From contig NZ_JACGWV010000002.1 in NCBI RefSeq assembly GCF_014137995.1, forward strand, positions 1,240,001 through 1,304,000: a stretch of 64,000 nt of DNA. The letters are read 5' to 3'. Shown here in pieces: positions 16,729-25,413 of this stretch. The stretch comes from Promicromonospora sukumoe (lineage in GTDB: Bacteria > Actinomycetota > Actinomycetes > Actinomycetales > Cellulomonadaceae). The notes under the pieces are model-generated. The model had not been told where the DNA came from. It did not search any database and was given only the letters and a program-made list of their open reading frames with translations. Each line of letters starts with the position of its first letter. The first letter of the stretch is position 1. The position numbers and the translations under genes are program-made.

Positions 16729-18236
16729 GCCGCCTCCTCCGCCGCGGTCGTCGCGCCCCGGGTGTCGGCGGGGCCTCCGTGCTGTCCGGCGGAGCCGGCG
16801 CCTCCGGCCGAGCCGCCGCCGACGGGCCACGTCATCACGAAGCGCGCCCCGCCGCCGTCGGACCGCTCGACCACGACGTCGCCGCCGTGGCCCTGCGCGA
16901 TGGCGCGGACGATCGCGAGGCCCAGGCCGGAGCCGGGCACGCCGCCCGTCGTGCTGCCCCGGGCGAACCGGTCGAAGATGCGGTCCGCCTCCTCGGGCGG
17001 CACGCCCGGCCCGGTGTCCCGCACCCAGAGGCGGACCGTGCGGCCCGACGGGCCGTCGAACACCTGCGTGCCGATGCCCACCTGGTCGTCGGCGCCGGTG
17101 AACTTCACGGCGTTGTCCGCGAGCTGGAGCACCGCCTGGGTGAGCCGGTGCGCGTCGGCGGCCACCTCGACGTCGGCCCGCGCGTCCACCACCCAGCGGC
17201 GCGCGCCCAGCGCCCCCGCCTTGTCGTGCACGTCGTCCGTGAACCGGCCGAGGTCCACCGGGGCGAGGGTCACGAAGTCGGACCGCTCCGCCTTGGCGAG
17301 CAGCACGAGCTCCTCCACGATCTGCCCCATCCGGGAGGTCTCGTCCAGCAGCAGGTCCCGGGTCTCCCGGACGTCCGCCGGGTCGTCCGGGTCGAGCACC
17401 TCCAGGTGGCCGCGCAGCACCGTCAGGGGCGTGCGCAGCTCGTGCCCGGCGTCGTCCAGGAACCGGCGCTGCGTCTCGATGGCCGTGGACAGCCGGTCGA
17501 GCATGGTGTTGAAGGCGCCGGCGAGCTCGCCGAGGTCGTCGTCGGTCGCGACAGGCACCCGCTGGGACAGGTCGGTCTCGGTGACGCGCGTCGCGGTGGC
17601 GCTGAGCTGGCGGAGCGGGCGCAGCAGGCGGCTCACCACGAGCCAGGCGAAGAACCCGAGCAGCACCAGGGCCACGCAGCAGACGATCGCGTACGTGCGC
17701 ATGACGTCGTACTCGGCCGCGAGCGACTGGTCCAGCGCGGACGCCATGACGTACGCGCCCACCTCCTGCCGGTCCGGCACGGTCACCGGCACGACGACGA
17801 ACCACACCCGGCCGATCTCGGTCTCGATCTCGCGCTGGACGGTCGTGTCGGACTGCGGCGTCAGGCCGGCGACGACCTCCTGGACCACCGGGTCGTCCGC
17901 GATCACCCGGCTCAGCGCGGGCGGGTTGGACTGCTGGTGCACGCCGTCCAGGTAGCTCACGAACATCTCGTTGGTGCCCGGGACGTTGCGCTCCATGGCG
18001 ACGCTCATGAGCCGCCCGGCGCCGTGGAAGTCCTCGCCGGTCTCCGGGTCCACACCGTCGATCGCGAGCCGCTGCAGCTCGCCCATCTCCTGGTCGAAGT
18101 CCTCGGAGATGTCGTCCATGATCTGCTGGGACTGGATGGCGTGCGTCAGCAGGCCCGCCCCGAGCAGCCCGATGGCGGTCACCGCCACGACGACGGTCAC
18201 GACCTTGGCCCGGACCGAGGGCCGACGCAGGCTCAA
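16725..18236 (-). CDS. Sensor histidine kinase of the OmpR-type system
   Basis: Membrane sensor kinase, 503 aa from TTG at 18236, which overlaps the preceding gene's stop as TTGA. Two membrane segments (about residues 10-30 and 165-187) bracket an extracytoplasmic domain of about 135 residues, acidic near the first segment (DDISEDFDQEMGE). HAMP follows at about 188-240, then the H-box DDAGHELRTPLTVLRGHLEVL and the ATPase motifs DNAVKF, DTGPGVPPEE and GSGLGLAIV. The acidic sensor region would suit cation or cationic peptide sensing, as in PhoQ, but this is inference. Confidence 0.94.
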   Translation of the reverse strand: MSLRRPSVRAKVVTVVVAVTAIGLLGAGLLTHAIQSQQIMDDISEDFDQEMGELQRLAIDGVDPETGEDFHGAGRLMSVAMERNVPGTNEMFVSYLDGVHQQSNPPALSRVIADDPVVQEVVAGLTPQSDTTVQREIETEIGRVWFVVVPVTVPDRQEVGAYVMASALDQSLAAEYDVMRTYAIVCCVALVLLGFFAWLVVSRLLRPLRQLSATATRVTETDLSQRVPVATDDDLGELAGAFNTMLDRLSTAIETQRRFLDDAGHELRTPLTVLRGHLEVLDPDDPADVRETRDLLLDETSRMGQIVEELVLLAKAERSDFVTLAPVDLGRFTDDVHDKAGALGARRWVVDARADVEVAADAHRLTQAVLQLADNAVKFTGADDQVGIGTQVFDGPSGRTVRLWVRDTGPGVPPEEADRIFDRFARGSTTGGVPGSGLGLAIVRAIAQGHGGDVVVERSDGGGARFVMTWPVGGGSAGGAGSAGQHGGPADTRGATTAAEEAA

Positions 18237-19486
18237 CGGGCGCCCGCGCCGGCGGTCGCGAGGCGCGACCCGTCGAGCCAGGCCGCCACGACGTCGAGGC
18301 GGCGCGACGTCGCCGCCTGCCAGTTGCGCTCCTGGACCCGGTGCGGGCCCGTGGCCAGGGAGAGCAGCACGCCCGCGACCCGGGCCGCGAGGTCGCGCGG
18401 GTCGACGCCGCGGCCGCCGGGCTCGGTCACGAACCCGGTCGCGTAGTCCGCCGCGAGCCGGCGCATCCGGTTCGCGCGGGCCACGTGCCCGGCGTCGGAC
18501 CCGCCCACGAGGGACAGCACGTCCAGGTGCGCGACCAGGCACGCGAGGTCGTCGGCGCGGTGCCCCGGCCCCGCGGAGTCCACGTCGAGCAGACCGGTGA
18601 CCCGCCCGTCGGTGAGCATGATCTGGGCCTCGTACAGGTCGCCGTGCGTCGGGTCGGTCCCGGTGCCGCGCTCCGCGAGCCGCGCGGCGACGGCCGCGGC
18701 CAGGTCGTCCGCCCGGGCGGCCTCCGCGGGCAGCGCCGCCCCGATCACGCCCGCGTAGTGCTGCGCCGACTCGCTCCAGGCCGGGCGGCGCGGCAGGTCG
18801 CGCACCTCGGCGGGCAGCCGGTCGAGCAGGTCCAGGATCTCGGGCGGGGACGGGATGCGGGCCCCGTCGCGGACGGCGGTCCGCATCTCGGTGCCGTGCA
18901 GCGGCGACAGGACCAGCAGGCCGTCGTCGGACCAGCCGAGGGGGCGCGGCACGGGCAGCCCGGCCCGGGACAGCAGCGCGTGCCGCTGGTGCAGGTCCGC
19001 GACCTTGCGCGGGCGCAGCACCTTGAGGAACACCCGGGCCGACGCCGCCGTCGCCTCCAGCACCGCACGCCGCGTGGGCCGGTAGGCGCGGACCTTCAGC
19101 TCGGGGTGCGCACGCTCGCGCGGGCCGACGCCGAGCCCCGCCAGCAGCTCCTCGACCGCGGCGGGGTCGAAGGCGCGCGGCAGGGCGGGCAGCGCCGGGT
19201 CGCCGGGGAAGCGCCACACGGCGACCGTGGCGTCGCCGTCGGACAGCGTGACCACGCCGGGCTTGCGGCCGTCGCGCGCCCGGCCGACGCTCGCGCCGAG
19301 CGTCTCGGAGCGTTCGACGCCGTTCCACCGCACCGTCGCGCGGTAGGACACCGTGGTCGTCGAGCCCGGCCGGTGGTCCACCTGGCGCACCCGCCAGTCG
19401 ACGAGCTCACCACCCGCCGTCGCCACGGCGGCGTCGAGGAGCCCCGCGGCGGACTCGCCGGTCAGCAGATCGAGGTGGGTGTTCAC
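18233..19486 (-). CDS. Aminoglycoside phosphotransferase-fold (APH) kinase
   Basis: Protein of 417 aa from GTG at 19486, GAGGAT 6 nt upstream (probably leaderless). The kinase core has ARVFLKVLRP (nucleotide-binding Lys), the Brenner-like loop DPTHGDLYEAQIML (Asp in HGD) and the metal-binding segment LLDVDSAGPGHRADDLA. Members phosphorylate small molecules such as choline, maltose or antibiotics; the substrate here is not evident. The N-terminal 130 residues precede the fold and look like the region seen in maltokinase-like proteins. It is the first gene of a three-gene unit with the histidine kinase and response regulator (TTGA and GTGA overlaps), an unusual linkage. Confidence 0.88.
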   Translation of the reverse strand: MNTHLDLLTGESAAGLLDAAVATAGGELVDWRVRQVDHRPGSTTTVSYRATVRWNGVERSETLGASVGRARDGRKPGVVTLSDGDATVAVWRFPGDPALPALPRAFDPAAVEELLAGLGVGPRERAHPELKVRAYRPTRRAVLEATAASARVFLKVLRPRKVADLHQRHALLSRAGLPVPRPLGWSDDGLLVLSPLHGTEMRTAVRDGARIPSPPEILDLLDRLPAEVRDLPRRPAWSESAQHYAGVIGAALPAEAARADDLAAAVAARLAERGTGTDPTHGDLYEAQIMLTDGRVTGLLDVDSAGPGHRADDLACLVAHLDVLSLVGGSDAGHVARANRMRRLAADYATGFVTEPGGRGVDPRDLAARVAGVLLSLATGPHRVQERNWQAATSRRLDVVAAWLDGSRLATAGAGAR

Positions 19487-19546
19487 CGTGCCATCCTCGC
19501 AGCCGGGCGGGGCAGAAGCGCCCCGATCCGGATGAGAATCCTCTAA

Positions 19547-19570
19547 CCCGGGCGCCTCGCGGCGCCCGGG
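19547..19570 (-). terminator. Hairpin terminator downstream of pgi
   Basis: CCCGGGCGCC-TCGC-GGCGCCCGGG, ten-base perfect arms beginning 12 nt after the pgi stop, followed on the minus strand by TTAGAGG. It separates cutC-pgi from the APH/two-component operon. Confidence 0.75.
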
Positions 19571-19582
19571 CCGAGGTCTGCG

Positions 19583-21298
19583 TCAGGCGCGCAGCTCGCG
19601 GTACCTCGCGATCAGCGCCGCCGTCGACGGGTCCTGCGCGGCCAGGGCGGCCTCGTCGCCCGCGACCGCGGGGGCGATCTCCAGCGCGAGCTTCTTGCCG
19701 AGCTCGACGCCCCACTGGTCGAACGAGTCGATGCCCCACACGACGCCCTGGACGAACGTGATGTGCTCGTACAGCGCCACGAGCTGCCCCAGCACGGCGG
19801 GGGTCAGCGCGGGGGCGAGGATCGACGTCGTCGGCCGGTTGCCGCTGAACACCTTGGCCGAGACCAGGTCCTCGGCGACGCCCTCGGCCCGCACCTCGTC
19901 GGCCGTCTTGCCGAACGCGAGCGCCTTGGTCTGCGCGAAGAAGTTCGCGAGGAACAGGCCGTGCACGTCGGCGCCGGCCTCGACCGCTCCGCCGTCGCCC
20001 ACTGCGTCCGCCAGCGGGTAGGCGGGGTTGGCCACGGCGATGAAGTCGGCCGGGATCAGCCGCGTGCCCTGGTGGATGAGCTGGTAGAACGCGTGCTGGC
20101 CGTTGGTGCCGGGCTCGCCCCAGAAGACCTCGCCGGTCTCGGTCGTGACGGGCGTGCCGTCCCAGCGCACCGACTTGCCGTTGGACTCCATCGTGAGCTG
20201 CTGCAGGTACGCCGGGAACCGGTGGAGCTGCTGCGCGTACGGGAGCACGGCGTGCGTGTGCGCGTCGCGGAAGTTCACGTACCAGACGTTGAGCAGGCCC
20301 ATCAGCGCGGGCACGTTGCGCTCGAACGGCTCGGTGCGGAAGTGCTCGTCCATCGCGTGGAAGCCGCCGAGGAAGTCGGCGAACGCGTCGGGGCCGATGG
20401 CGACGGCGAGCGAGGTGCCGATGGCCGAGTCGACGGAGTAGCGGCCGCCCACCCAGTCCCAGAACCCGAACGCGTTGGCGGGGTCGATGCCGAAGGCCTC
20501 GACCTTGTCCAGGGCGGTGGACACGGCGACGAAGTGCTTGGCGACGGCGTCGGCGCGGCCCTCCTCGGAGTCCTCGATGGCGCCGGCGGCGACCAGCGAG
20601 CGCCACAGCCAGTCGCGGGCGAGCCGCGCGTTGGTGAGGGTCTCCAGCGTGCCGAAGGTCTTGGAGGCGACGATGAACAGGGTGGTCGTCGGGTCCAGGT
20701 CGGCGGTCTTCTGCGCGACGTCGGTCGGGTCGATGTTGGAGACGAACCGGACCTCCAGGCCGTCCTGCACGTAGGGCTCCAGGGCCTCGTACGCCATGAC
20801 GGGGCCCAGGTCGGAGCCGCCGATCCCGATGTTCACGATGGTTCGCACGGGCTCGTCGGTGACGCCCGTCCACTCGCCGGAGCGGACCTTCTCGGCGAAC
20901 GCGTAGACCTTGGCGATCTCGTCGGCCACGTCGGCGGTGACGTCCTGGCCGTCGACGGTCAGGGGCTCGTCCGACGGGCGGCGCAGCGCGGTGTGCAGCA
21001 CGGCGCGGTCCTCGGTGACGTTGATGTGCTCGCCGGCGAACATCGCGTCACGGCGCTCCGCGAGGCCCACCTCGTCGGCCAGGGCGAGGAGCGCCGCGAG
21101 CACGTCGTCCGTGACCAGGTTCTTCGACAGGTCGACGTGCAGGTCGGCGGCCTGGTGGCTGAGGCGGCCGGCGCGGGCCGGGTCCTCGGCGAACCAGCCG
21201 CGCAGGTCGGGCCGGAGGTTCTTGGAGAGCTCGGTGAGCGAGCCCCAGGCGTGGGTGGTGGTGGCGTCGACAGGCACACGTGCCGGCTCTGAGGTCAT
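19583..21298 (-). CDS. pgi: Glucose-6-phosphate isomerase
   Basis: Cytoplasmic enzyme interconverting glucose 6-phosphate and fructose 6-phosphate in glycolysis and gluconeogenesis, 571 aa, a normal length for the E. coli-like family. Signatures include [12 protein letters not shown] (about residue 153), [36 protein letters not shown] with the catalytic Glu/His region, and [17 protein letters not shown] with the catalytic Lys. ATG at 21298 overlaps the stop of cutC (ATGA), so the two genes are co-translated. Confidence 0.98.
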   Translation of the reverse strand: MTSEPARVPVDATTTHAWGSLTELSKNLRPDLRGWFAEDPARAGRLSHQAADLHVDLSKNLVTDDVLAALLALADEVGLAERRDAMFAGEHINVTEDRAVLHTALRRPSDEPLTVDGQDVTADVADEIAKVYAFAEKVRSGEWTGVTDEPVRTIVNIGIGGSDLGPVMAYEALEPYVQDGLEVRFVSNIDPTDVAQKTADLDPTTTLFIVASKTFGTLETLTNARLARDWLWRSLVAAGAIEDSEEGRADAVAKHFVAVSTALDKVEAFGIDPANAFGFWDWVGGRYSVDSAIGTSLAVAIGPDAFADFLGGFHAMDEHFRTEPFERNVPALMGLLNVWYVNFRDAHTHAVLPYAQQLHRFPAYLQQLTMESNGKSVRWDGTPVTTETGEVFWGEPGTNGQHAFYQLIHQGTRLIPADFIAVANPAYPLADAVGDGGAVEAGADVHGLFLANFFAQTKALAFGKTADEVRAEGVAEDLVSAKVFSGNRPTTSILAPALTPAVLGQLVALYEHITFVQGVVWGIDSFDQWGVELGKKLALEIAPAVAGDEAALAAQDPSTAALIARYRELRA

Positions 21299-22059
21299 GA
21301 CTCAACCGTAGTGCGGAGAGCCCTGGCCGCAGCCTCGGCCAGTGTCTGATCCGTCACCTCGTAGCCGGCGTCGCCGCCGCCCCCGGGGCCGCCCGCGTCC
21401 TTCACGGTCCGCTTGGCCGACAGGTGCACGGCGTCGACGCCCACGGCGAGCAGCGCGGGGATGTCCGCGGCGGTCACGCCGCCGCCCGCCATGATCTCGA
21501 TGCCGAGCTCCGCGCTGCGCTCCACGAGGGCGCCGAGGCGGTCCAGGCCCTCGGCCGCGCGGGCCGCGCCGCCCGAGGTCAGCACGCGCGCCACGCCCAG
21601 CTCGGCCAGCGCGTCGAGCGCCGCGACCGGGTCCGCGACCACGTCGAGCGCCCGGTGGAACGTCACCTCGGCGTCGTCGGCGGCGTCGACCAGGGCGCGC
21701 GTGCGCGCGACGTCCACGGTGCCCGACGGCGTCAGTGCGCCCACGACGACGCCGTCCGCGCCGGCGTCGACCGACAGGATCACCTCGCGGAGCATCAGGT
21801 CGTGCTCGGCCGGCGAGTACACGAACCCGCCGGGCCGGGGGCGGATCAGCACGTGGACCTCGAGGATCGGCGCGCTGTCCGACGTCGGGACCACCGCCGC
21901 GGCGTCAATCACCGCCTCGATCAGCGCGGCGCTGGGCGTGATGCCGCCGGTGGCGCCGAGCGCGGAGCAGAGCTCGACGCGCCGGGCACCGACGTCGGCA
22001 GCGATCACCGCCCCGGCCGGGTCCTGGACAGCGAGCTCGAGAGCGACACGTGGGGGCAC
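21295..22059 (-). CDS. cutC: CutC family protein (copper homeostasis protein)
   Basis: TIM-barrel protein of 254 aa from GTG at 22059. Motifs include [45 protein letters not shown] and [14 protein letters not shown], all diagnostic of CutC. The family was named for copper tolerance in E. coli, though its biochemical function remains poorly defined. TACGCT lies 6 nt upstream of the GTG, so the transcript is probably leaderless. It precedes and overlaps pgi; a metabolic reason for the pairing is not obvious. Confidence 0.93.
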   Translation of the reverse strand: MPPRVALELAVQDPAGAVIAADVGARRVELCSALGATGGITPSAALIEAVIDAAAVVPTSDSAPILEVHVLIRPRPGGFVYSPAEHDLMLREVILSVDAGADGVVVGALTPSGTVDVARTRALVDAADDAEVTFHRALDVVADPVAALDALAELGVARVLTSGGAARAAEGLDRLGALVERSAELGIEIMAGGGVTAADIPALLAVGVDAVHLSAKRTVKDAGGPGGGGDAGYEVTDQTLAEAAARALRTTVES

Positions 22060-22133
22060 GTGCGAAGCGTAGCCGGGCGCGGCGCGGCCGTTCGCCCGCC
22101 GTGACGGGTACCGAGTCGGTAGGGTCCCATGGC

Positions 22134-23318
22134 ATGGCCATCGATCCCAGTGCGATCCTCCAGGGTCGCGCCCCCGGGCGTGCCCCTGTCGGAGTGATCG
22201 TCGGGATCGTCTTCGCGTCCGTCTGCCTGCTGGTCATCCTCGCGTTCGACGCGGTGACGGGCGGCGCATCCTTCGTCGTCGGGCTGCTGCTGGCGCTGCT
22301 CCCCGTCGCAGTGTGGCTGCCCCTGGTGCTCGCGCTGGACCGCCTGGAGCCCGAGCCGCCGAACGCCCTGATCTTCGCGTTCCTGTGGGGCGCGGGCGTG
22401 GCGGCGCTGTTCGCCAGCATCCTGAACACGCTCGGGCTGTCGCTGCTCACCGAGACCGAGCTCACGGGCGAGGAGGAGGGCTGGTACCTCGTCGCGACGT
22501 TCGGCGCGCCCGTGGTCGAGGAGGTGCTGAAGGCCGCCGTGCTCTTCAGCATGCTGTGGTGGCGCCGGCAGGAGCTGAACGGGCCCACGGACGGCGTCAT
22601 CTACGCCGCGATGGTGGGGCTCGGCTTCGCCGCGACGGAGAACGTTCAGTACTTCGTCGACGCCCTGGCGACGGACCAGCTCGGCTACGTGTTCGTGCTG
22701 CGCGCGATCGTCTCGCCGCTGCTGCACCCGCTGTGCACGGCCATGACGGGGATCGGCGTCGCGGTCGCGGCCCTGGCGGGGCCGGGCCGGGTGCGGCGGA
22801 CGGCGCCCCTGTACGGGCTGCTCGGCGCGATCGCCCTCCACAGCCTGTGGAACGGCTCCACGAAGTTCGGCCTGGTCGGCCTCGCGGGCGCCTACCTGGT
22901 GGGCTTCGTGGTGCTGGTCGTCATGATCGTCGTCCTGGCCCGCGACCGGCGCCGGATCGTCCAGCTCATCGAGCACTACCTGCCGCTGTACGGGCCGGTC
23001 GGCATCGTCACCCACGACGACCTGCGCATGCTGTCCAGCCTGCCCGCCCGGCGGGCGGCCCGGCGCTGGGCCCGGTCGGCGGGCGGCCGGCAGGCCGAGC
23101 GCGCCATGACCGACTACCAGCAGGCCGCCACCGAGCTCGCGCTGCTGCACCAGCGGGCCGGCGCCCAGCGTGACCTCGACCCGCACGGCCTGGAGCAGCA
23201 GCGGCAGTACCTGGTGTGGGTCATGCAGCAGGCGCGGGCCCTGTTCGTCGCCCGCCTCCCGCACCCCCCGACGTCCCCCTGGGGCGCCACAGGCTTCAGC
23301 CCACCCCCCAGACGCTGA
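22134..23318 (+). CDS. PrsW family intramembrane metalloprotease
   Basis: Multi-spanning membrane protease of 394 aa from ATG at 22134; TAGGGT at 22120-22125 lies 8 nt upstream with no Shine-Dalgarno. The PrsW motifs are present: EEVLKA (Glu129-Glu130-Lys133), FAATENVQYF, HPLCTAMTGIG and LHSLWNG. About eight membrane segments are followed by a cytoplasmic C-terminal region of about 110 residues rich in Gln and Arg. B. subtilis PrsW cleaves the anti-sigma factor RsiW; no anti-sigma gene is nearby, so the target is unknown. Confidence 0.92.
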   Translation: MAIDPSAILQGRAPGRAPVGVIVGIVFASVCLLVILAFDAVTGGASFVVGLLLALLPVAVWLPLVLALDRLEPEPPNALIFAFLWGAGVAALFASILNTLGLSLLTETELTGEEEGWYLVATFGAPVVEEVLKAAVLFSMLWWRRQELNGPTDGVIYAAMVGLGFAATENVQYFVDALATDQLGYVFVLRAIVSPLLHPLCTAMTGIGVAVAALAGPGRVRRTAPLYGLLGAIALHSLWNGSTKFGLVGLAGAYLVGFVVLVVMIVVLARDRRRIVQLIEHYLPLYGPVGIVTHDDLRMLSSLPARRAARRWARSAGGRQAERAMTDYQQAATELALLHQRAGAQRDLDPHGLEQQRQYLVWVMQQARALFVARLPHPPTSPWGATGFSPPPRR

Positions 23319-23327
23319 AGGCGGCGA

Positions 23328-23373
23328 CGTGTCAGACGTACAGGTCCCTCGGGTGACCTGGAGGTCTGACACG
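23328..23373. terminator. Hairpin family copy 3 between convergent genes
   Basis: CGTGTCAGAC-GTA-CAGGTC pairs with GACCTG-GAG-GTCTGACACG around CCTCGGGT; only the middle three bases are unpaired. It fills the gap between the convergent prsW-like and M20 genes and shares its core with 5874-5921. Confidence 0.75.
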
Positions 23374-23377
23374 GGGG

Positions 23378-24484
23378 TCAGGCGTGCGCCAGGTCCACGA
23401 CCAGCGCGCGGAGCAGCGCCGTCCGGTCCGCGATCCGGTCCACCAGCACGTGCTCGTGGTCCGCGTGCGCGCCGCCGCCCACCGCGCCGAGGCCGTCGAG
23501 CGTGGGGGTGCCGACGCCCGCGGTGAAGTTGCCGTCGGACGCCCCGCCCACGGCCACGCCGGTCAGCGCGGGCAGCCCGGCCTCCGCGGCGAGACGCGTG
23601 GCGCGCTCGAACAGGTCGGCGGACAGCGCGCGCTCCAGCGGCGGCCGGTTGATGCCGCCCTCGATCTCGAGCGCCGCGCCGGGCAGCACGGGCGCCAGCG
23701 CCCGCAGGGCGACGTCGACCCGCTCCTGCTCGGCGACCGAGCGCGCGCGGACGTCCACGGCGACCGACGCCTCGGCCGGGACGGTGTTACGCGTGGTGCC
23801 CGCGGCGGCGACCGTCGGCACCACGGTGGTGCCGAGCGCCGGGTCGCCCAGGGCCTGGATCGCGAGCACCTGGTGCGCCAGCTCGACCGACGCGTTGACG
23901 CCCTTCTCGGGCTCCAGGCCCGCGTGCGCGGCGCGCCCCTTGACCAGCACCCGGTAGATCGACGTGCCCTTGCGCTCCAGCTTGAGCGCGCCGTCGTCGG
24001 CGGAGGCCTCCAGGACCAGCGCGGCGCGCGCCCCGCGCGCCTCGTCCTCGATCAGTGCCTGGGACGACGGCGAGCCGAGCTCCTCGTCGCCCGTCACCAG
24101 GAGGGTCACCCCGGTGCGGTCGGCCAGGGACCCGAGCACGTGCAACGCCATCGCGAGGCCGGTCTTCATGTCAAAGCAGCCGGGCCCCCGCAGCACGCCG
24201 TCGGTGATGCCGAACGGGTGCGTGCGCAGCGAGCCGAGCGGCCACACCGTGTCGTGGTGCGCGAGCACCAGCACGCGCGTCGGGCCCCCGAGCCGCCACC
24301 GCAGGTGCGTGCCGAGCCGCTCGGGCTCGATGCCCAGGTGCGCCGTGCCGAGCCGGGCCACCAGGTCGGCGGACCGGGCCAGCGCGGCCGGGTCCTCCGA
24401 CGGCGACTCGCACTCGACCAGCGTCCGCAGGTCCTCGATCAGCGCGTTCGTGTCCGGCAGGGCGGGAGTCTCGTGGAAGGGCAT
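23378..24484 (-). CDS. M20 family metallopeptidase (carboxypeptidase G2-like)
   Basis: Cytoplasmic zinc exopeptidase or amidohydrolase, 368 aa from ATG at 24484 with TACCGT 6 nt upstream. Metal and catalytic motifs: LAHHDTVWPLG, GPGCFDMKTGLA, VTGDEELGSPSS (catalytic Glu and metal Glu), LEASADDGALKLERKGT and a late HADHEHV. The dimerisation domain lies at about 175-285 (YRVLVKGRAAHAGLEPEKGVNA). Family members release C-terminal Glu or deacylate amino acids; the substrate is not certain. Confidence 0.92.
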   Translation of the reverse strand: MPFHETPALPDTNALIEDLRTLVECESPSEDPAALARSADLVARLGTAHLGIEPERLGTHLRWRLGGPTRVLVLAHHDTVWPLGSLRTHPFGITDGVLRGPGCFDMKTGLAMALHVLGSLADRTGVTLLVTGDEELGSPSSQALIEDEARGARAALVLEASADDGALKLERKGTSIYRVLVKGRAAHAGLEPEKGVNASVELAHQVLAIQALGDPALGTTVVPTVAAAGTTRNTVPAEASVAVDVRARSVAEQERVDVALRALAPVLPGAALEIEGGINRPPLERALSADLFERATRLAAEAGLPALTGVAVGGASDGNFTAGVGTPTLDGLGAVGGGAHADHEHVLVDRIADRTALLRALVVDLAHA

Positions 24485-24543
24485 GCGTGCACGGTAACCG
24501 CCCGGCCGCGCCCGCCCCGGACGGGCCGGCGCGGCCCGACCGG

Positions 24544-24897
24544 TCAGAGCGAGAGCAGCCGCAGCGTCAGGGCCGCCGCCGAGAACACCATGAGCAGGCC
24601 GGTCGGGACAACGCCCGCCCAGTCCTTCGCCCGGACGTGCGTGATGACGGCGCCCAGGAAGTAGACGACGAAGCAGCCCGTGGCCGCGATGCCGATCGGC
24701 GCCCACCAGATCCCGGCCACGGTGCCGACGGCGCCCGCGAGCAGGAGGGCGCCGAGCACGGGGATGAACCGCCGGGGCACCCCAAGCTTGGTGGTGAGCG
24801 GCTCGACGACCTGCGGGTTTCCCGTCAGCTTGCCGTACCCGCTGAACGCGGTGGCCAGGGCGAGCAGGGCGGAGACGATGACAGCGGCGACGAACAC
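24544..24897 (-). CDS. DoxX family membrane protein
   Basis: Integral membrane protein of 117 aa with four predicted membrane segments, from GTG at 24897. The pattern FSGYGKLTGNP near residue 18 and the four-helix layout match DoxX-like proteins. It diverges from the HxlR regulator gene, whose operator lies in the shared region at 25006-25022. DoxX proteins next to HxlR regulators are usually induced by quinones or electrophiles and thought to act in redox defence; this role is inferred. Confidence 0.85.
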   Translation of the reverse strand: MFVAAVIVSALLALATAFSGYGKLTGNPQVVEPLTTKLGVPRRFIPVLGALLLAGAVGTVAGIWWAPIGIAATGCFVVYFLGAVITHVRAKDWAGVVPTGLLMVFSAAALTLRLLSL

Positions 24898-25005
24898 GGG
24901 TCCTCCAGGGACGACGACCGGGCAGGCCCGGCAAGGGCGGCGCCCGTACGGGCGCCCGGAGCATCGTGCGCCCCGCGGCGCGGGTTGCCAAGTGCCGGGT
25001 TAGCA

Positions 25006-25022
25006 ACTTACTTTTTGTAAGT
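25006..25022. promoter_or_regulatory. HxlR operator overlapping the regulator's -10 and start codon
   Basis: ACTTAC-TTTTT-GTAAGT, six-base perfect arms, a classic HxlR-family site. It covers the -10-like TACTTT (25009-25014) and the first two bases of the GTG start at 25021, so a bound HxlR would block its own transcription start directly. Confidence 0.85.
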
Positions 25023-25413
25023 GACCTCCGAGCCGACGACGAACCCCACCCCCGCGGCGTCAGCGCCGCCGTCCCAGCCGCCGTCCCCGGACGAGTGCGG
25101 GGTGTTCCAGCGCACCCTCGAACAGGCGGGACGCCGCTGGTCCGGCGCGATCCTCTACGCCGGGGTCGCCGGCGCCCGGCGCTTCGTCGAGTACCGCCGG
25201 TACGTCCGCGGCATCTCCGACCGGGTGCTGACCCAGCGCCTGCGCGACCTGGAGCGGCAGGGGTTCATCGCGCGCGAGGTGGTGCCGACCATGCCGGTGC
25301 AGATCCTGTACACCCCCACCCAGGCCGGCGCCGAGCTCGTCGCCGCGCTGCGGCCGCTGGCCGAGTGGGGCTCCCGGCACCTGGACGTCCTGGACCGCGA
25401 GGACGACCACTAG
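25021..25413 (+). CDS. HxlR family winged-helix regulator
   Basis: Transcription factor of 130 aa from GTG at 25021. A Pro/Ser/Ala-rich leader of 25 residues precedes the HxlR domain: CGVFQRTLEQAGRRWSGAIL, FVEYRRYVRGISDRVLTQRLRDLE and YTPTQAGAELVAAL. A single Cys near residue 26 at the usual HxlR sensing position (just before the first helix) could sense electrophiles or quinones, as in YodB/HypR; this is inference. It controls itself and probably the divergent DoxX gene. Confidence 0.93.
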   Translation: MTSEPTTNPTPAASAPPSQPPSPDECGVFQRTLEQAGRRWSGAILYAGVAGARRFVEYRRYVRGISDRVLTQRLRDLERQGFIAREVVPTMPVQILYTPTQAGAELVAALRPLAEWGSRHLDVLDREDDH

